Shown piece after piece: positions 1-6,260 of a stretch of 8,080 bases of DNA. The first letter of the stretch is position 1; each line of letters opens with the position of its first letter. Origin of the DNA: DASPUI01 sp035622995 (GTDB taxonomy: Bacteria > Verrucomicrobiota > Verrucomicrobiia > Chthoniobacterales > UBA10450). Below the pieces are notes generated by a model. The model was not told where the DNA came from. It made no database searches and saw nothing but the letters and a program-made list of their open reading frames with translations. The translations under genes and the position numbers were made by a program. The stretch is from assembly GCA_035622995.1 (NCBI GenBank), contig DASPUI010000120.1, positions 1 through 8,080 on the forward strand, read 5' to 3'.

Positions 1-205
1 CGGTCGAATCGTCCGGTAATCCAAGTTTCGCGAGCGCATTGCGGAATTTTTGTGTCGTTTCCTCCGTCCGTTCGCCCACATAAATCAGGCTAAGAGCCGA
101 GCTGAAGCGGTCGCGGATTCGCTTTCCTTCGGCCAAAACATGGTCAAAACGCGGCGAGAAGGTGCTCGCAACGGCAATTTTCTGGTAGGGCGATGGATCG
201 GCCAT
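1..205 (-). CDS. Universal stress protein family (UspA-like), N-terminal part only
   Basis: The gene starts at ATG 205-203 on the - strand and stays open for 68 codons to the window edge, so only the N-terminus is visible. Residues 9-45 read like the first strand-helix-strand of the UspA/HUP nucleotide-binding fold: a KIAVASTFSPR strand and turn, a helix containing LAEGKRIRDRF, then a second strand SALSLIYVG. An AGGAG Shine-Dalgarno sequence (plus-strand 217-221) lies 11 bases before the ATG. Usp proteins bind ATP or respond to stress in the cytoplasm; the ATP-binding motif lies in the C-terminal half, outside the window, so nucleotide binding cannot be judged. The gene is divergent from coaD with 88 bases between the starts. 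An Usp domain fused to a transporter or kinase is possible. Confidence 0.62.
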   Translation of the reverse strand, partial: MADPSPYQKIAVASTFSPRFDHVLAEGKRIRDRFSSALSLIYVGERTEETTQKFRNALAKLGLPDDST

Positions 206-293
206 GGAAATCCAATCTCCTGCCTGAGCTGTAGATCGGCAACTGTAGAAGGAATTTGAAGTTTGCGGTTTGCTGTCTGACTTTCCGCTCGCC

Positions 294-773
294 ATGAAGC
301 GCGCGATCTATCCGGGCAGCTTTGATCCCGTGACCAACGGTCACCTCGACGTAGTGGAGCGGGCGTGCAAACTTTTCGACGAGGTCATTGTCTCGGTCGC
401 GCACAACGATGAAAAACAGCCGCTTTTTTCGCTGGAAGAACGGATCGAGTTTTTGCAGCAAACGGTCGGCCAGATCGGCAATGTCCGAATCGCTCATTTT
501 GACGGGCTGCTGGTTGAGTTTGCGATAACGCAACAGGCTTGCGCCGTCATTCGCGGTTTGCGAGCCGTTTCCGATTTCGAATTCGAATTTCAAATGGCGC
601 TGATGAATCGGAAACTGCAAGGCGCGGTGGAAACGATATTTCTTATGCCAAAGGAAGAATACTGCTATCTCAGTTCTCGGATCATCAAGGAGATTGCGCG
701 GCTTGGCGGCGATATCTCCAAGTTTGTTCCTTCTCCGGTATCAGACGCCCTGGCCAAAAAATTCTCGCGGTAA
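294..773 (+). CDS. coaD: Phosphopantetheine adenylyltransferase CoaD
   Basis: Cytoplasmic enzyme that transfers AMP from ATP to 4'-phosphopantetheine, giving dephospho-CoA, the penultimate step of coenzyme A synthesis. At 159 residues it has the usual bacterial length. The N-terminus carries the nucleotidyltransferase signature YPGSFDPVTNGHLDVV, with the T-x-G-H motif at residues 14-17. K41 and the VIRGLR segment (R87, R90) match known substrate-binding positions, and YLSSRIIKEIA (125-135) is the C-terminal family block. ATG 294 is chosen because homologues start M(K/R)xAIYPGSFDP. An upstream TTG at 270 would add eight residues and is less likely. No clear Shine-Dalgarno sequence precedes either start. 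It begins the + strand gene block; yceD follows after 19 bases, suggesting co-transcription. Confidence 0.96.
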   Translation: MKRAIYPGSFDPVTNGHLDVVERACKLFDEVIVSVAHNDEKQPLFSLEERIEFLQQTVGQIGNVRIAHFDGLLVEFAITQQACAVIRGLRAVSDFEFEFQMALMNRKLQGAVETIFLMPKEEYCYLSSRIIKEIARLGGDISKFVPSPVSDALAKKFSR

Positions 774-792
774 GAATCAGAAGGTTCCGGCA

Positions 793-1233
793 GTGAAAAT
801 TCATTTGAGACAAATCCCAGCCGATGGCTCGCATCTCGAAGGAGAAGAAGATTGCCCGATCGGCGAAGTGGAAGCAGAAGGGGTTCGGTGCGCCGGCCCC
901 CTTCGATATAAAGTCGACGTCGGGATTTCAGAGGGCGCGCTCTGGGTCAACGGCTCGCTTGCCCAACCGGTGGAGCTTCGTTGCGTTGCCTGCCTGCAAA
1001 ATTTTGCTTACGAAATCCGCGTCTCATCATTCACCGTCCATATGGAACTGAATGGCCCAGAAGTGGTCGATCTTACCCCATATCTGCGCGAAGACATTTT
1101 GCTGAATCTTCCTGCCCATCCGCATTGCGACCGCGAAGGCGGGCAGGTTTGTCGGGCGGCGCATCGGGCGGCCGCCCCGTCCGAGGCGAAACGAAAACCG
1201 GACTGGAGTGCGTTGGACAAATTGAAGCTTTGA
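793..1233 (+). CDS. yceD: YceD family (DUF177) protein, ribosome-assembly-related
   Basis: A 146-residue protein of the DUF177/YceD family, which almost always sits directly before rpmF and is linked to 23S rRNA accumulation in bacteria and plastids. The hallmark is the cysteine pair in ELRCVACLQNF (C64, C67), followed by a beta-rich segment and the acidic VDLTPYLREDILLNLPAHP block. A second pair, C112 and C120, could complete a metal site, but the usual GLCxxCG form is replaced by GGQVCRAAH. The C-terminus ends in a basic stretch and DWSALDKLKL. GTG 793 is chosen because AAGG (781-784) lies eight bases upstream and the protein then begins MKIHLRQIP. The frame is open further upstream but that part overlaps coaD. 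rpmF follows after 47 bases. The molecular activity is not established. Confidence 0.85.
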   Translation: MKIHLRQIPADGSHLEGEEDCPIGEVEAEGVRCAGPLRYKVDVGISEGALWVNGSLAQPVELRCVACLQNFAYEIRVSSFTVHMELNGPEVVDLTPYLREDILLNLPAHPHCDREGGQVCRAAHRAAAPSEAKRKPDWSALDKLKL

Positions 1234-1280
1234 TTCTGTAATTTGTCTTTTCCTAATTTCCTGCTTTGATAGTCGCTCTC

Positions 1281-1463
1281 ATGGGAGTTCCAAAACGGAA
1301 AACTTCGAAGATGCGTTTGCGGACACGCAAAGCCGCCAACCGATGGCGCGCGGCGCAATTCAACAAGTGTCCGCAGTGCGGCAGTACCGTCGCGTCACAC
1401 ACGGTTTGTCCATCGTGTGGATATTACAAAGGCCGGCAAGTAGTCACGGTCGGTGGAAAATAA
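1281..1463 (+). CDS. rpmF: 50S ribosomal protein L32 (bL32), zinc-ribbon form
   Basis: Structural protein of the large ribosomal subunit, 60 residues, the standard length. It starts MGVPKRKTSKMRLRTRKAANRW, close to the canonical bL32 N-terminus, which is rich in Lys and Arg for rRNA contact. CPQC and CPSC pairs (about residues 30-33 and 43-46) form the zinc ribbon, so this is the zinc-binding (C+) paralogue type. ATG 1281 is the only start that matches the family; there is no good Shine-Dalgarno sequence in front of it. It lies between yceD and plsX, the conserved order in many bacteria, which couples ribosome and membrane-lipid synthesis. A 115-base gap with a small hairpin separates it from plsX. 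Confidence 0.96.
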   Translation: MGVPKRKTSKMRLRTRKAANRWRAAQFNKCPQCGSTVASHTVCPSCGYYKGRQVVTVGGK

Positions 1464-1471
1464 GGTGGAGA

Positions 1472-1489
1472 GACACGCGACGTCGTGTC
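1472..1489 (+). other. Small hairpin in the rpmF-plsX gap
   Basis: GACACG (1472-1477) and CGTGTC (1484-1489) form a 6-bp stem with a six-base loop, starting eight bases after the rpmF stop codon. No T-run follows, so it is not a standard intrinsic terminator. It could protect the rpmF end of the mRNA or mark a cleavage point that lets rpmF be expressed apart from plsX-fabH. The rest of the 115-base gap shows no gene and no convincing promoter. Confidence 0.35.
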
Positions 1490-1578
1490 CCAAATACTGG
1501 AGCGCCGATCGCGCAACCCCTTTGAGGCTTCGATTTTGATTTTGCAATTCGCGGCCCAACTTCGCACAGTTTAGCTTG

Positions 1579-2610
1579 ATGAAGATCGCCTTGGACGCGA
1601 TGGGCGGCGATTTCGGCCCGCCCTCTTTGGTTGCCGGCGCGGTATTGGCATTGCGCGAATATCGCCACGTTCAAAAGCTTTTTCTCGTTGGCGACACCGC
1701 CCAAATTGAAAACGAATTGCGCAAGCACGATTGTAACGATTCGCGTATCGAAATTGTTCACTCGACCCAGGTGGTTGATATGAGCGATCGCGCGTGGTCG
1801 GCTGTGCGCCGGAAAAAAGATTCATCCGTCAGTCGCGCGGTCGATCTGGTGAAATATGGGCGTGCTGATGCCATTGTCAGTGCCGGCCATACTGGAGCGG
1901 CCGTCGCCGCCAGCATGATAAAACTCCGAACACTGCCGGGAATCGACCGACCCGGCATTGCGGCCGTTCTGCCTACGGAGACCAATGTTTTTGCTTTGGT
2001 TGACGCCGGGGCGAATATCGACGCGCGCCCGGAACATTTGCTGCAATACGCGTACATGGGCTCGGTCTATTCGCGGCACGTCCTCGGTTACAAAAATCCG
2101 ACGGTCGGGCTGGTGTCGCTCGGCGAAGAAGACGTCAAGGGAACAGAAAAGACCAAGGAGGTTTTCCAAATGCTCAAGCGTAGCTCACTGAATTTTGTTG
2201 GTAACATTGAAGGCCGCCACTTGTTTGAAGACCCGGTCGAAGTTGTGGTCTGTGACGGTTTTGTCGGGAACGTGATTTTGAAAACCTGCGAATCGATAGC
2301 CGTCGCGATCTTTCAGTGGCTCAAACACGAACTAAGCCGCACTCCGGTCCGCAAACTGGGCGCGTTACTGGCGAAAGACGCCTTTGACACGATCAAGGAC
2401 AAAACAAATTACGAAGAGTACGGCGGCAGCCCGCTCCTTGGCGTAAATGGGATTTGCATCATCGCGCACGGAGCGAGCACGCCGCTTGCGGTCAAAAACG
2501 CGCTCCGAGTCGCGGCCGAGTCGATTGAACAGCAGGTCAATCCGCATATCGTCGAGGAAATTCGCCGTTATCATGAAACGACAGCCCCGCTCGAGCCCGC
2601 GCTCAGCTAG
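1579..2610 (+). CDS. plsX: Phosphate acyltransferase PlsX
   Basis: Peripheral membrane enzyme that converts acyl-ACP and phosphate to acyl-phosphate, the donor used by PlsY to make lysophosphatidic acid in phospholipid synthesis. The 343-residue length fits the family. Visible family blocks are MKIALDAMGGDFGP at the N-terminus, IVSAGHTGA (99-107), DAGANIDARPEHLLQYA (142-158), VVCDGFVGNVILK (223-235) and LLGVNGICIIAHGAS (286-300). The third block position is usually SAGNTGA; here H104 replaces the Asn. ATG 1579 gives the canonical start; TTG 1576 is directly adjacent and would add one residue. No Shine-Dalgarno sequence is visible. The 3' end overlaps fabH by 38 bases, a sign of translational coupling between the two lipid genes. 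Confidence 0.96.
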   Translation: MKIALDAMGGDFGPPSLVAGAVLALREYRHVQKLFLVGDTAQIENELRKHDCNDSRIEIVHSTQVVDMSDRAWSAVRRKKDSSVSRAVDLVKYGRADAIVSAGHTGAAVAASMIKLRTLPGIDRPGIAAVLPTETNVFALVDAGANIDARPEHLLQYAYMGSVYSRHVLGYKNPTVGLVSLGEEDVKGTEKTKEVFQMLKRSSLNFVGNIEGRHLFEDPVEVVVCDGFVGNVILKTCESIAVAIFQWLKHELSRTPVRKLGALLAKDAFDTIKDKTNYEEYGGSPLLGVNGICIIAHGASTPLAVKNALRVAAESIEQQVNPHIVEEIRRYHETTAPLEPALS

Positions 2611-3595
2611 GACCCAGCGCACTGTTTCGATTGTTGGGACCGGAAGTTACACGCCGGAAAAACGCCTGACGAACGACGATTTGTCGAAAATGGTCGATAC
2701 GACGGACGAATGGATTACCACTCGCACCGGAATCAAAGAACGCCGGATCGCCGCGAAAGACGAGCAAACCAGCGATATGGCCGCCAAGGCGGCCTTAAAA
2801 GCCCTTGAGCAGGCCAATGTTTCGCCGGAGGAGGTCGATCTGATTTTGGTTGCGACCGCTACGCCCGACATGCTGTTTCCGGCCACCGCCTGCTTCGTCC
2901 AAAAAAAAATCGGAGCGAAAAACGCGGCCTGTCTCGATATTTCCGCGGCCTGCGCCGGATTTCTTTTTGGAATCGAAATCGCGCAGCAATTCATCACTTC
3001 ACACACCCACGACACCGTGTTGGTAATCGGCGCGGAAAAATTAACATCGATCACGAATTGGACCGATCGAAACACTTGCGTGCTTTTTGGCGACGGCGCG
3101 GGCGCGGCCCTTTTGCAACACCGCGGGCGCGCGCATGGCGTAATCAGCACTCATATCGGCAGCGATGGCCAGTTTACCGACATTTTGTTCATGCCCGGCG
3201 GCGGCTCACGTTGTCCGATCACGAAAGACAACGTCGATCTCAATCTGGCGACCATTCACATGACCGGAAAGGACGTCTACAAACAAGCGGTTATCGCCAT
3301 GCTCAGCGCTGCGCAAAAAGCGCTCGATCAAGCCGGCCTTTCGATCGACGATATCGCCTGCATTATCCCGCATCAGGCGAACCTGCGCATCATCGACGCA
3401 ATCGCCGATCGTCTCGGAATTTCACGCGACAAAGTTTTCGTGAATCTGGAGAAATACGGAAACACTTCGGCCGCGGCGGTGGCAATTGCACTGGACGAAG
3501 CAAATCGCACCGGCCGGATCAAACCGGGGGATTATATTTTGATGGTGGTCTTCGGCGGCGGACTGACCTGGGCAAGCACGATTGTCGAATGGTGA
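2573..3595 (+). CDS. fabH: 3-oxoacyl-ACP synthase III (beta-ketoacyl-ACP synthase III)
   Basis: Cytoplasmic condensing enzyme that joins acetyl-CoA (or a short branched acyl-CoA) to malonyl-ACP and so starts each fatty-acid chain. The thiolase-fold protein has the full triad: Cys127 in DISAACAGF, His267 in IIPHQAN and Asn297 in EKYGNTSAA. The His-Asn spacing of 30 is that of the E. coli enzyme. VLFGDGAGAALL (170-181) and the final FGGGLTWAS are also typical. ATG 2573 lies inside plsX, in another frame, with GAGGAA (2554-2559) 13 bases upstream. No ATG, GTG or TTG lies between it and the conserved VSIVGTGSYTP. That start gives an Arg/Ser-rich extension of about 17 residues compared with usual FabH (340 versus roughly 317-330 residues). 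Substrate preference cannot be read from the sequence. Confidence 0.95.
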   Translation: MKRQPRSSPRSARTQRTVSIVGTGSYTPEKRLTNDDLSKMVDTTDEWITTRTGIKERRIAAKDEQTSDMAAKAALKALEQANVSPEEVDLILVATATPDMLFPATACFVQKKIGAKNAACLDISAACAGFLFGIEIAQQFITSHTHDTVLVIGAEKLTSITNWTDRNTCVLFGDGAGAALLQHRGRAHGVISTHIGSDGQFTDILFMPGGGSRCPITKDNVDLNLATIHMTGKDVYKQAVIAMLSAAQKALDQAGLSIDDIACIIPHQANLRIIDAIADRLGISRDKVFVNLEKYGNTSAAAVAIALDEANRTGRIKPGDYILMVVFGGGLTWASTIVEW

Positions 3596-3620
3596 CGCAG
3601 AACAAGTTGATCGTCGTCAG

Positions 3621-3669
3621 TTGAGAGTTGAGAGGATTTTTGGGTGAACTCTCAACCATCAACTCTCAA
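3621..3669 (+). repeat. Short interspersed-type repeat at the tatD start (TTGAGAGTT / AACTCTCAA)
   Basis: TTGAGAGTT (3621-3629) is followed by an overlapping TTGAGAG (3628-3634) and by two copies of its reverse complement AACTCTCAA at 3647-3655 and 3661-3669. The first arm can pair with either downstream copy. The tatD Shine-Dalgarno sequence (AGAGGA, 3631-3636) lies in the loop, or partly in a stem in the alternative fold, and the GTG start (3644) lies in the loop. The two downstream copies encode most of the N-terminal MNSQPSTLK of TatD. It looks like a low-complexity repeat that landed on the gene boundary, with possible effect on translation. Confidence 0.6.
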
Positions 3670-4537
3670 GTGCCAGCTGGTTGAGACTCACGCGCACCTG
3701 GACTACCCCGATTTCGCGGAAGATTTTGAGGACGTCCTGCGTCGCGCCACCGAAGCCGGCGTCACGCGCATCATCACCATTGGGACCTCAATCGAAAGCA
3801 GCCGGCGGGCAGTCGATCTTGCGGAAAAATATTCGAATGTCTTTGCTGTAATCGGAGTTCATCCCACGTGCGCGGCAGAGACCGGCCACGAGGTCATTAG
3901 CCCGTTAGGCGAGCTGGCAAAAAATCCCAGAGTAGTAGGGATCGGGGAAACGGGTCTCGATTACCACCGTCTGCCAAGCGTCGAAGCTCGAAAGCAGAAA
4001 AACGTGCAGGTGTTCAACGCGCTCCAAAGCGAAACAGAAGAGCAGATTGAAGCGAGCATTGAGGACGGAGCTTACAAATCGAAACAAGCCGAATTATTTC
4101 AAGAACAACTGGACCTGGCGGTCGATCTCGGTTTGAACGTCGTCATTCATCAGCGCGATGCATGGAGTGACACGCTCGAAATCATGCGACCTTACGCCGG
4201 CAAGCTCCGCGGCGTTTTTCATTGTTTTGGTGGCTCGTTAGGCCAGGCGAACGAAGTCATTGATCTCGGTCATCTTGTTTCATTTACCGGAATCGTGACA
4301 TTCAAGAATGGAAAGCAGGTTCGCGAAGTTGCGGCACAAATTCCGCTGTGGAAATTCATGGTGGAAACCGATTGCCCTTATCTTGCGCCTGAACCTTTTC
4401 GTGGAAAACGGTGCGAACCGGCTTACACGCGATTAGTGGCGGAGGAAATCGCAAGGGTACGCGGCGAATCTTTGGAAGAAATTGCTGGCGCGACGACCGC
4501 AACTGCGGAAGAATTCTTCCGATTTACACATGACTAG
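3644..4537 (+). CDS. tatD: TatD family metal-dependent hydrolase (probable DNase)
   Basis: TIM-barrel hydrolase of the TatD/YcfH family; characterised members are Mg-dependent 3'-5' DNases linked to DNA repair, others act on D-aminoacyl-tRNA or are unassigned. All metal ligands are visible: H16 and H18 in ETHAHLD, E102 in GIGETGLDYH, H169 in VVIHQRDA, H193 in VFHCFGG and D243 in VETDCPYLAPEPFRG. At 297 residues it is longer than the usual 255-265. About 30 extra residues lie between GLDYHR and LGLNVVIH, a charged, Gln/Glu-rich segment likely to be helical. GTG 3644 has AGAGGA seven bases upstream. The first nine residues come from a short repeat and precede the conserved start of the domain. 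It follows fabH by 48 bases and overlaps the next gene by eight. Confidence 0.93.
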   Translation: MNSQPSTLKCQLVETHAHLDYPDFAEDFEDVLRRATEAGVTRIITIGTSIESSRRAVDLAEKYSNVFAVIGVHPTCAAETGHEVISPLGELAKNPRVVGIGETGLDYHRLPSVEARKQKNVQVFNALQSETEEQIEASIEDGAYKSKQAELFQEQLDLAVDLGLNVVIHQRDAWSDTLEIMRPYAGKLRGVFHCFGGSLGQANEVIDLGHLVSFTGIVTFKNGKQVREVAAQIPLWKFMVETDCPYLAPEPFRGKRCEPAYTRLVAEEIARVRGESLEEIAGATTATAEEFFRFTHD

Positions 4538-5126
4538 AATCGGTAGCGGAAGCATTTTGGTGGCAATTGCGGTTTTGCTCGGGTCCTGTGCGGCCCCGCA
4601 GGATACCGCTCATCAGGTGATAATTAGCGCACATGATCAGCGCTTGGCGCTGGTTGAGAATGGCCATCTGGTAACGACCTATCCCGTTTCGACTTCAAAA
4701 TATGGGCTAGGCGACTCGCTCGGCAGTTATCGAACCCCGCTCGGAAAGCTGAGAGTTGCGGGAATGATCGGTAACGGTGCGCCAGTTGGTGCGGTCTTCA
4801 AAGACCGTCGAAGGACCGGTGAAGTCGTGGGAGTGAATGCGCCGGGTCGCGACCCGATCGTCACGAGAATTATCTGGCTAGCGGGCAAAGAGCGCCAAAA
4901 TGCGAATGCGTTTCGACGCGACATTTATATCCACGGCACACCCGAAGAACGGAATATTGGACGGGTCGCAAGTTACGGCTGCATCCGAATGCGCTCCGTC
5001 GACGTCGTTCAGCTGTTCAATTCCATCGGTTACGGCGCCGAAGTTTCGATCATCAATGCGCCGTTAGGAACCCTCGTTCCTGAGCTCCAGCAAAAGAAAG
5101 ACACCATCGGGCTGGTCGTTCGTTAG
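4530..5126 (+). CDS. L,D-transpeptidase (YkuD domain) lipoprotein
   Basis: Predicted periplasmic lipoprotein enzyme that makes 3-3 peptidoglycan cross-links or attaches proteins to peptidoglycan. Residues 1-20 are a lipoprotein signal: an Arg near the N-terminus, a hydrophobic stretch and the lipobox LGSC with the lipidated Cys at 20. The YkuD domain follows (about 27-175). It includes the early strand HQVIISAHDQRLALVENG, the TPLGKLRV segment, and the catalytic motif HGTP (H135) to SYGCIRM (C151, R153). The 198-residue length suits a single-domain enzyme with no LysM or peptidoglycan-binding module. ATG 4530 overlaps the tatD stop by eight bases, so translation is probably coupled. Residue 21 is Ala, so there is no Asp+2 inner-membrane retention signal; outer-membrane location is an inference. 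The gene converges on gmd with only four bases between the stops. Confidence 0.88.
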   Translation: MTRIGSGSILVAIAVLLGSCAAPQDTAHQVIISAHDQRLALVENGHLVTTYPVSTSKYGLGDSLGSYRTPLGKLRVAGMIGNGAPVGAVFKDRRRTGEVVGVNAPGRDPIVTRIIWLAGKERQNANAFRRDIYIHGTPEERNIGRVASYGCIRMRSVDVVQLFNSIGYGAEVSIINAPLGTLVPELQQKKDTIGLVVR

Positions 5127-5130
5127 GCCA

Positions 5131-6144
5131 TCACGGCATCCTGCCGAGATGTCTTCGGGGCGCTTCGCGCGATAAAAATTCCATGTCGGCATCCACCATG
5201 ATCCGAACCAGTTCCTTGAATCGCACTTTCGGCTCCCAGTTAAGAATTTTTTTGGCTTTCCCCGGGTCGCCGATCAGCAAATCCACTTCCGCCGGGCGCT
5301 CGTAACGCGGGTCGTGTTTCACGTAACTTTTCCAATCAAGCCCGACGTGAGAAAAAGCAGCTTCAACGAATTCGCCTACGGTGTGCGTTTCTCCGGTTGC
5401 GATTACAAAATCGTTCCCCTGATCATGTTGAACGATGCGCCACATCGCCTCGACGTACTCCGGCGCGTAACCCCAGTCCCGTTTGGCCTGGAGGTTTCCG
5501 AGAAATAATTCGTGCTGCAAACCATGCTTGATCGCAGCGACCGCGCGCGAAATTTTCCGGGTGACAAAGGTTTCGCCGCGCCGCGGGCTCTCGTGATTAA
5601 ACAAAATGCCATTGCTCGCGTGCAATCCATAGCTCTCCCGATAATTCACGGTCGCCCAATATGAAAAAACTTTCGCCACACCGTACGGGCTGCGCGGCCA
5701 AAACGGCGTTGTCTCGCTTTGCGGAACTTGTTGCGCCTTCCCGAACATTTCGCTGCTCGAAGCCTGATAAAACCGCGAGCGCAACCCTGCTTCGCGGATC
5801 GCTTCCAGAATTCGGATGGTGCCGACGCCCGTGACATCGGAGGTGTATTCGGGAATATCGAAACTGACGCGGACGTGGCTTTGCGCAGCGAGATGATAAA
5901 TCTCGTCCGGCTTCAAATCATAAAGCAGCTTCACCAGATTGACCGAATCGCTCAAGTCGCCGTAGTGCAGAAACATGCGGACCCCGTTGATGTGCGGATC
6001 GGCGTAAAGATGATCGATGCGTGATGTATTGAACGTGCTCGCCCGCCGGATGATTCCGTGGACTTCGTATCCTTTCTCAAGAAGTAAATCGGCCAGGTAA
6101 CTGCCGTCCTGGCCGGTAATTCCGGTGATGAGCGCTTTCTTCAT
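5131..6144 (-). CDS. gmd: GDP-mannose 4,6-dehydratase
   Basis: Cytoplasmic short-chain dehydrogenase/reductase (SDR) enzyme that converts GDP-mannose to GDP-4-keto-6-deoxy-mannose, precursor of GDP-fucose, GDP-rhamnose or GDP-perosamine for surface polysaccharides. The N-terminus has the NADP-binding GITGQDG (G8, G11, G14) and the characteristic R33-R34 of IIRRAS. The catalytic residues are S130 and E132 in ASSSEMFG and the Y154-x3-K158 pair in RSPYGVAK. ILFNHESPRRGETFVTRKI (180-198) is diagnostic for Gmd over other sugar dehydratases. At 337 residues it is the short form, lacking the insertion before DPRYxRPAEV found in the roughly 370-residue enterobacterial enzyme. No other nucleotide-sugar gene is in view; a GDP-fucose synthase gene would be expected elsewhere. 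No Shine-Dalgarno sequence precedes the ATG; a hairpin occupies that site. Confidence 0.95.
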   Translation of the reverse strand: MKKALITGITGQDGSYLADLLLEKGYEVHGIIRRASTFNTSRIDHLYADPHINGVRMFLHYGDLSDSVNLVKLLYDLKPDEIYHLAAQSHVRVSFDIPEYTSDVTGVGTIRILEAIREAGLRSRFYQASSSEMFGKAQQVPQSETTPFWPRSPYGVAKVFSYWATVNYRESYGLHASNGILFNHESPRRGETFVTRKISRAVAAIKHGLQHELFLGNLQAKRDWGYAPEYVEAMWRIVQHDQGNDFVIATGETHTVGEFVEAAFSHVGLDWKSYVKHDPRYERPAEVDLLIGDPGKAKKILNWEPKVRFKELVRIMVDADMEFLSREAPRRHLGRMP

Positions 6145-6146
6145 GA

Positions 6147-6181
6147 GTGGCGACTGGCTTCGTTAGCTCACGGAATGCCAC
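6147..6181 (-). promoter_or_regulatory. Hairpin in the gmd leader abutting the start codon
   Basis: GTGGC and GCCAC (6147-6151 and 6177-6181) pair as an outer stem. Inside it GGCT (6156-6159) and AGCT (6165-6168, one G-U pair) make a second stem with a short loop. In the gmd mRNA this structure ends two bases before the AUG, exactly where a Shine-Dalgarno sequence should be, and none is present. If the promoter proposed at 6189-6218 is used, the transcript would begin at about the base of this hairpin. It may influence translation or mRNA 5'-end stability; no known riboswitch class was recognised. Confidence 0.4.
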
Positions 6182-6188
6182 CGGGCAA

Positions 6189-6218
6189 ATTATTAGGTCT
6201 CCGAGGAGATAGGTTCAA
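6189..6218 (-). promoter_or_regulatory. Candidate sigma70-type promoter of gmd with a dyad in its spacer
   Basis: On the - strand, TTGAAC (6218-6213, 4 of 6 to consensus) and AATAAT (6194-6189, 5 of 6) are separated by 18 bases. A dyad TCTCC-N2-GGAGA (6198-6209) lies inside the spacer. The position in the 116-base gap between rph and gmd is right for an independent gmd promoter, with a start point near 6182 and a leader of about 38 bases. Assigned by eye only. Confidence 0.45.
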
Positions 6219-6260
6219 TCCGGACCCAAAATTTGGAACGACGGGGAGGCGATCTCTCCA

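Noticed and set aside
3058..3624. A long + strand open frame overlapping the second half of fabH.
   Set aside because: It is an Arg/His-rich out-of-frame translation of fabH with no family features; the FabH frame holds all catalytic motifs.
6145..6182. A known riboswitch upstream of gmd.
   Set aside because: The leader is about 38 bases long and matches no riboswitch consensus I can recall; only a simple hairpin is supported.
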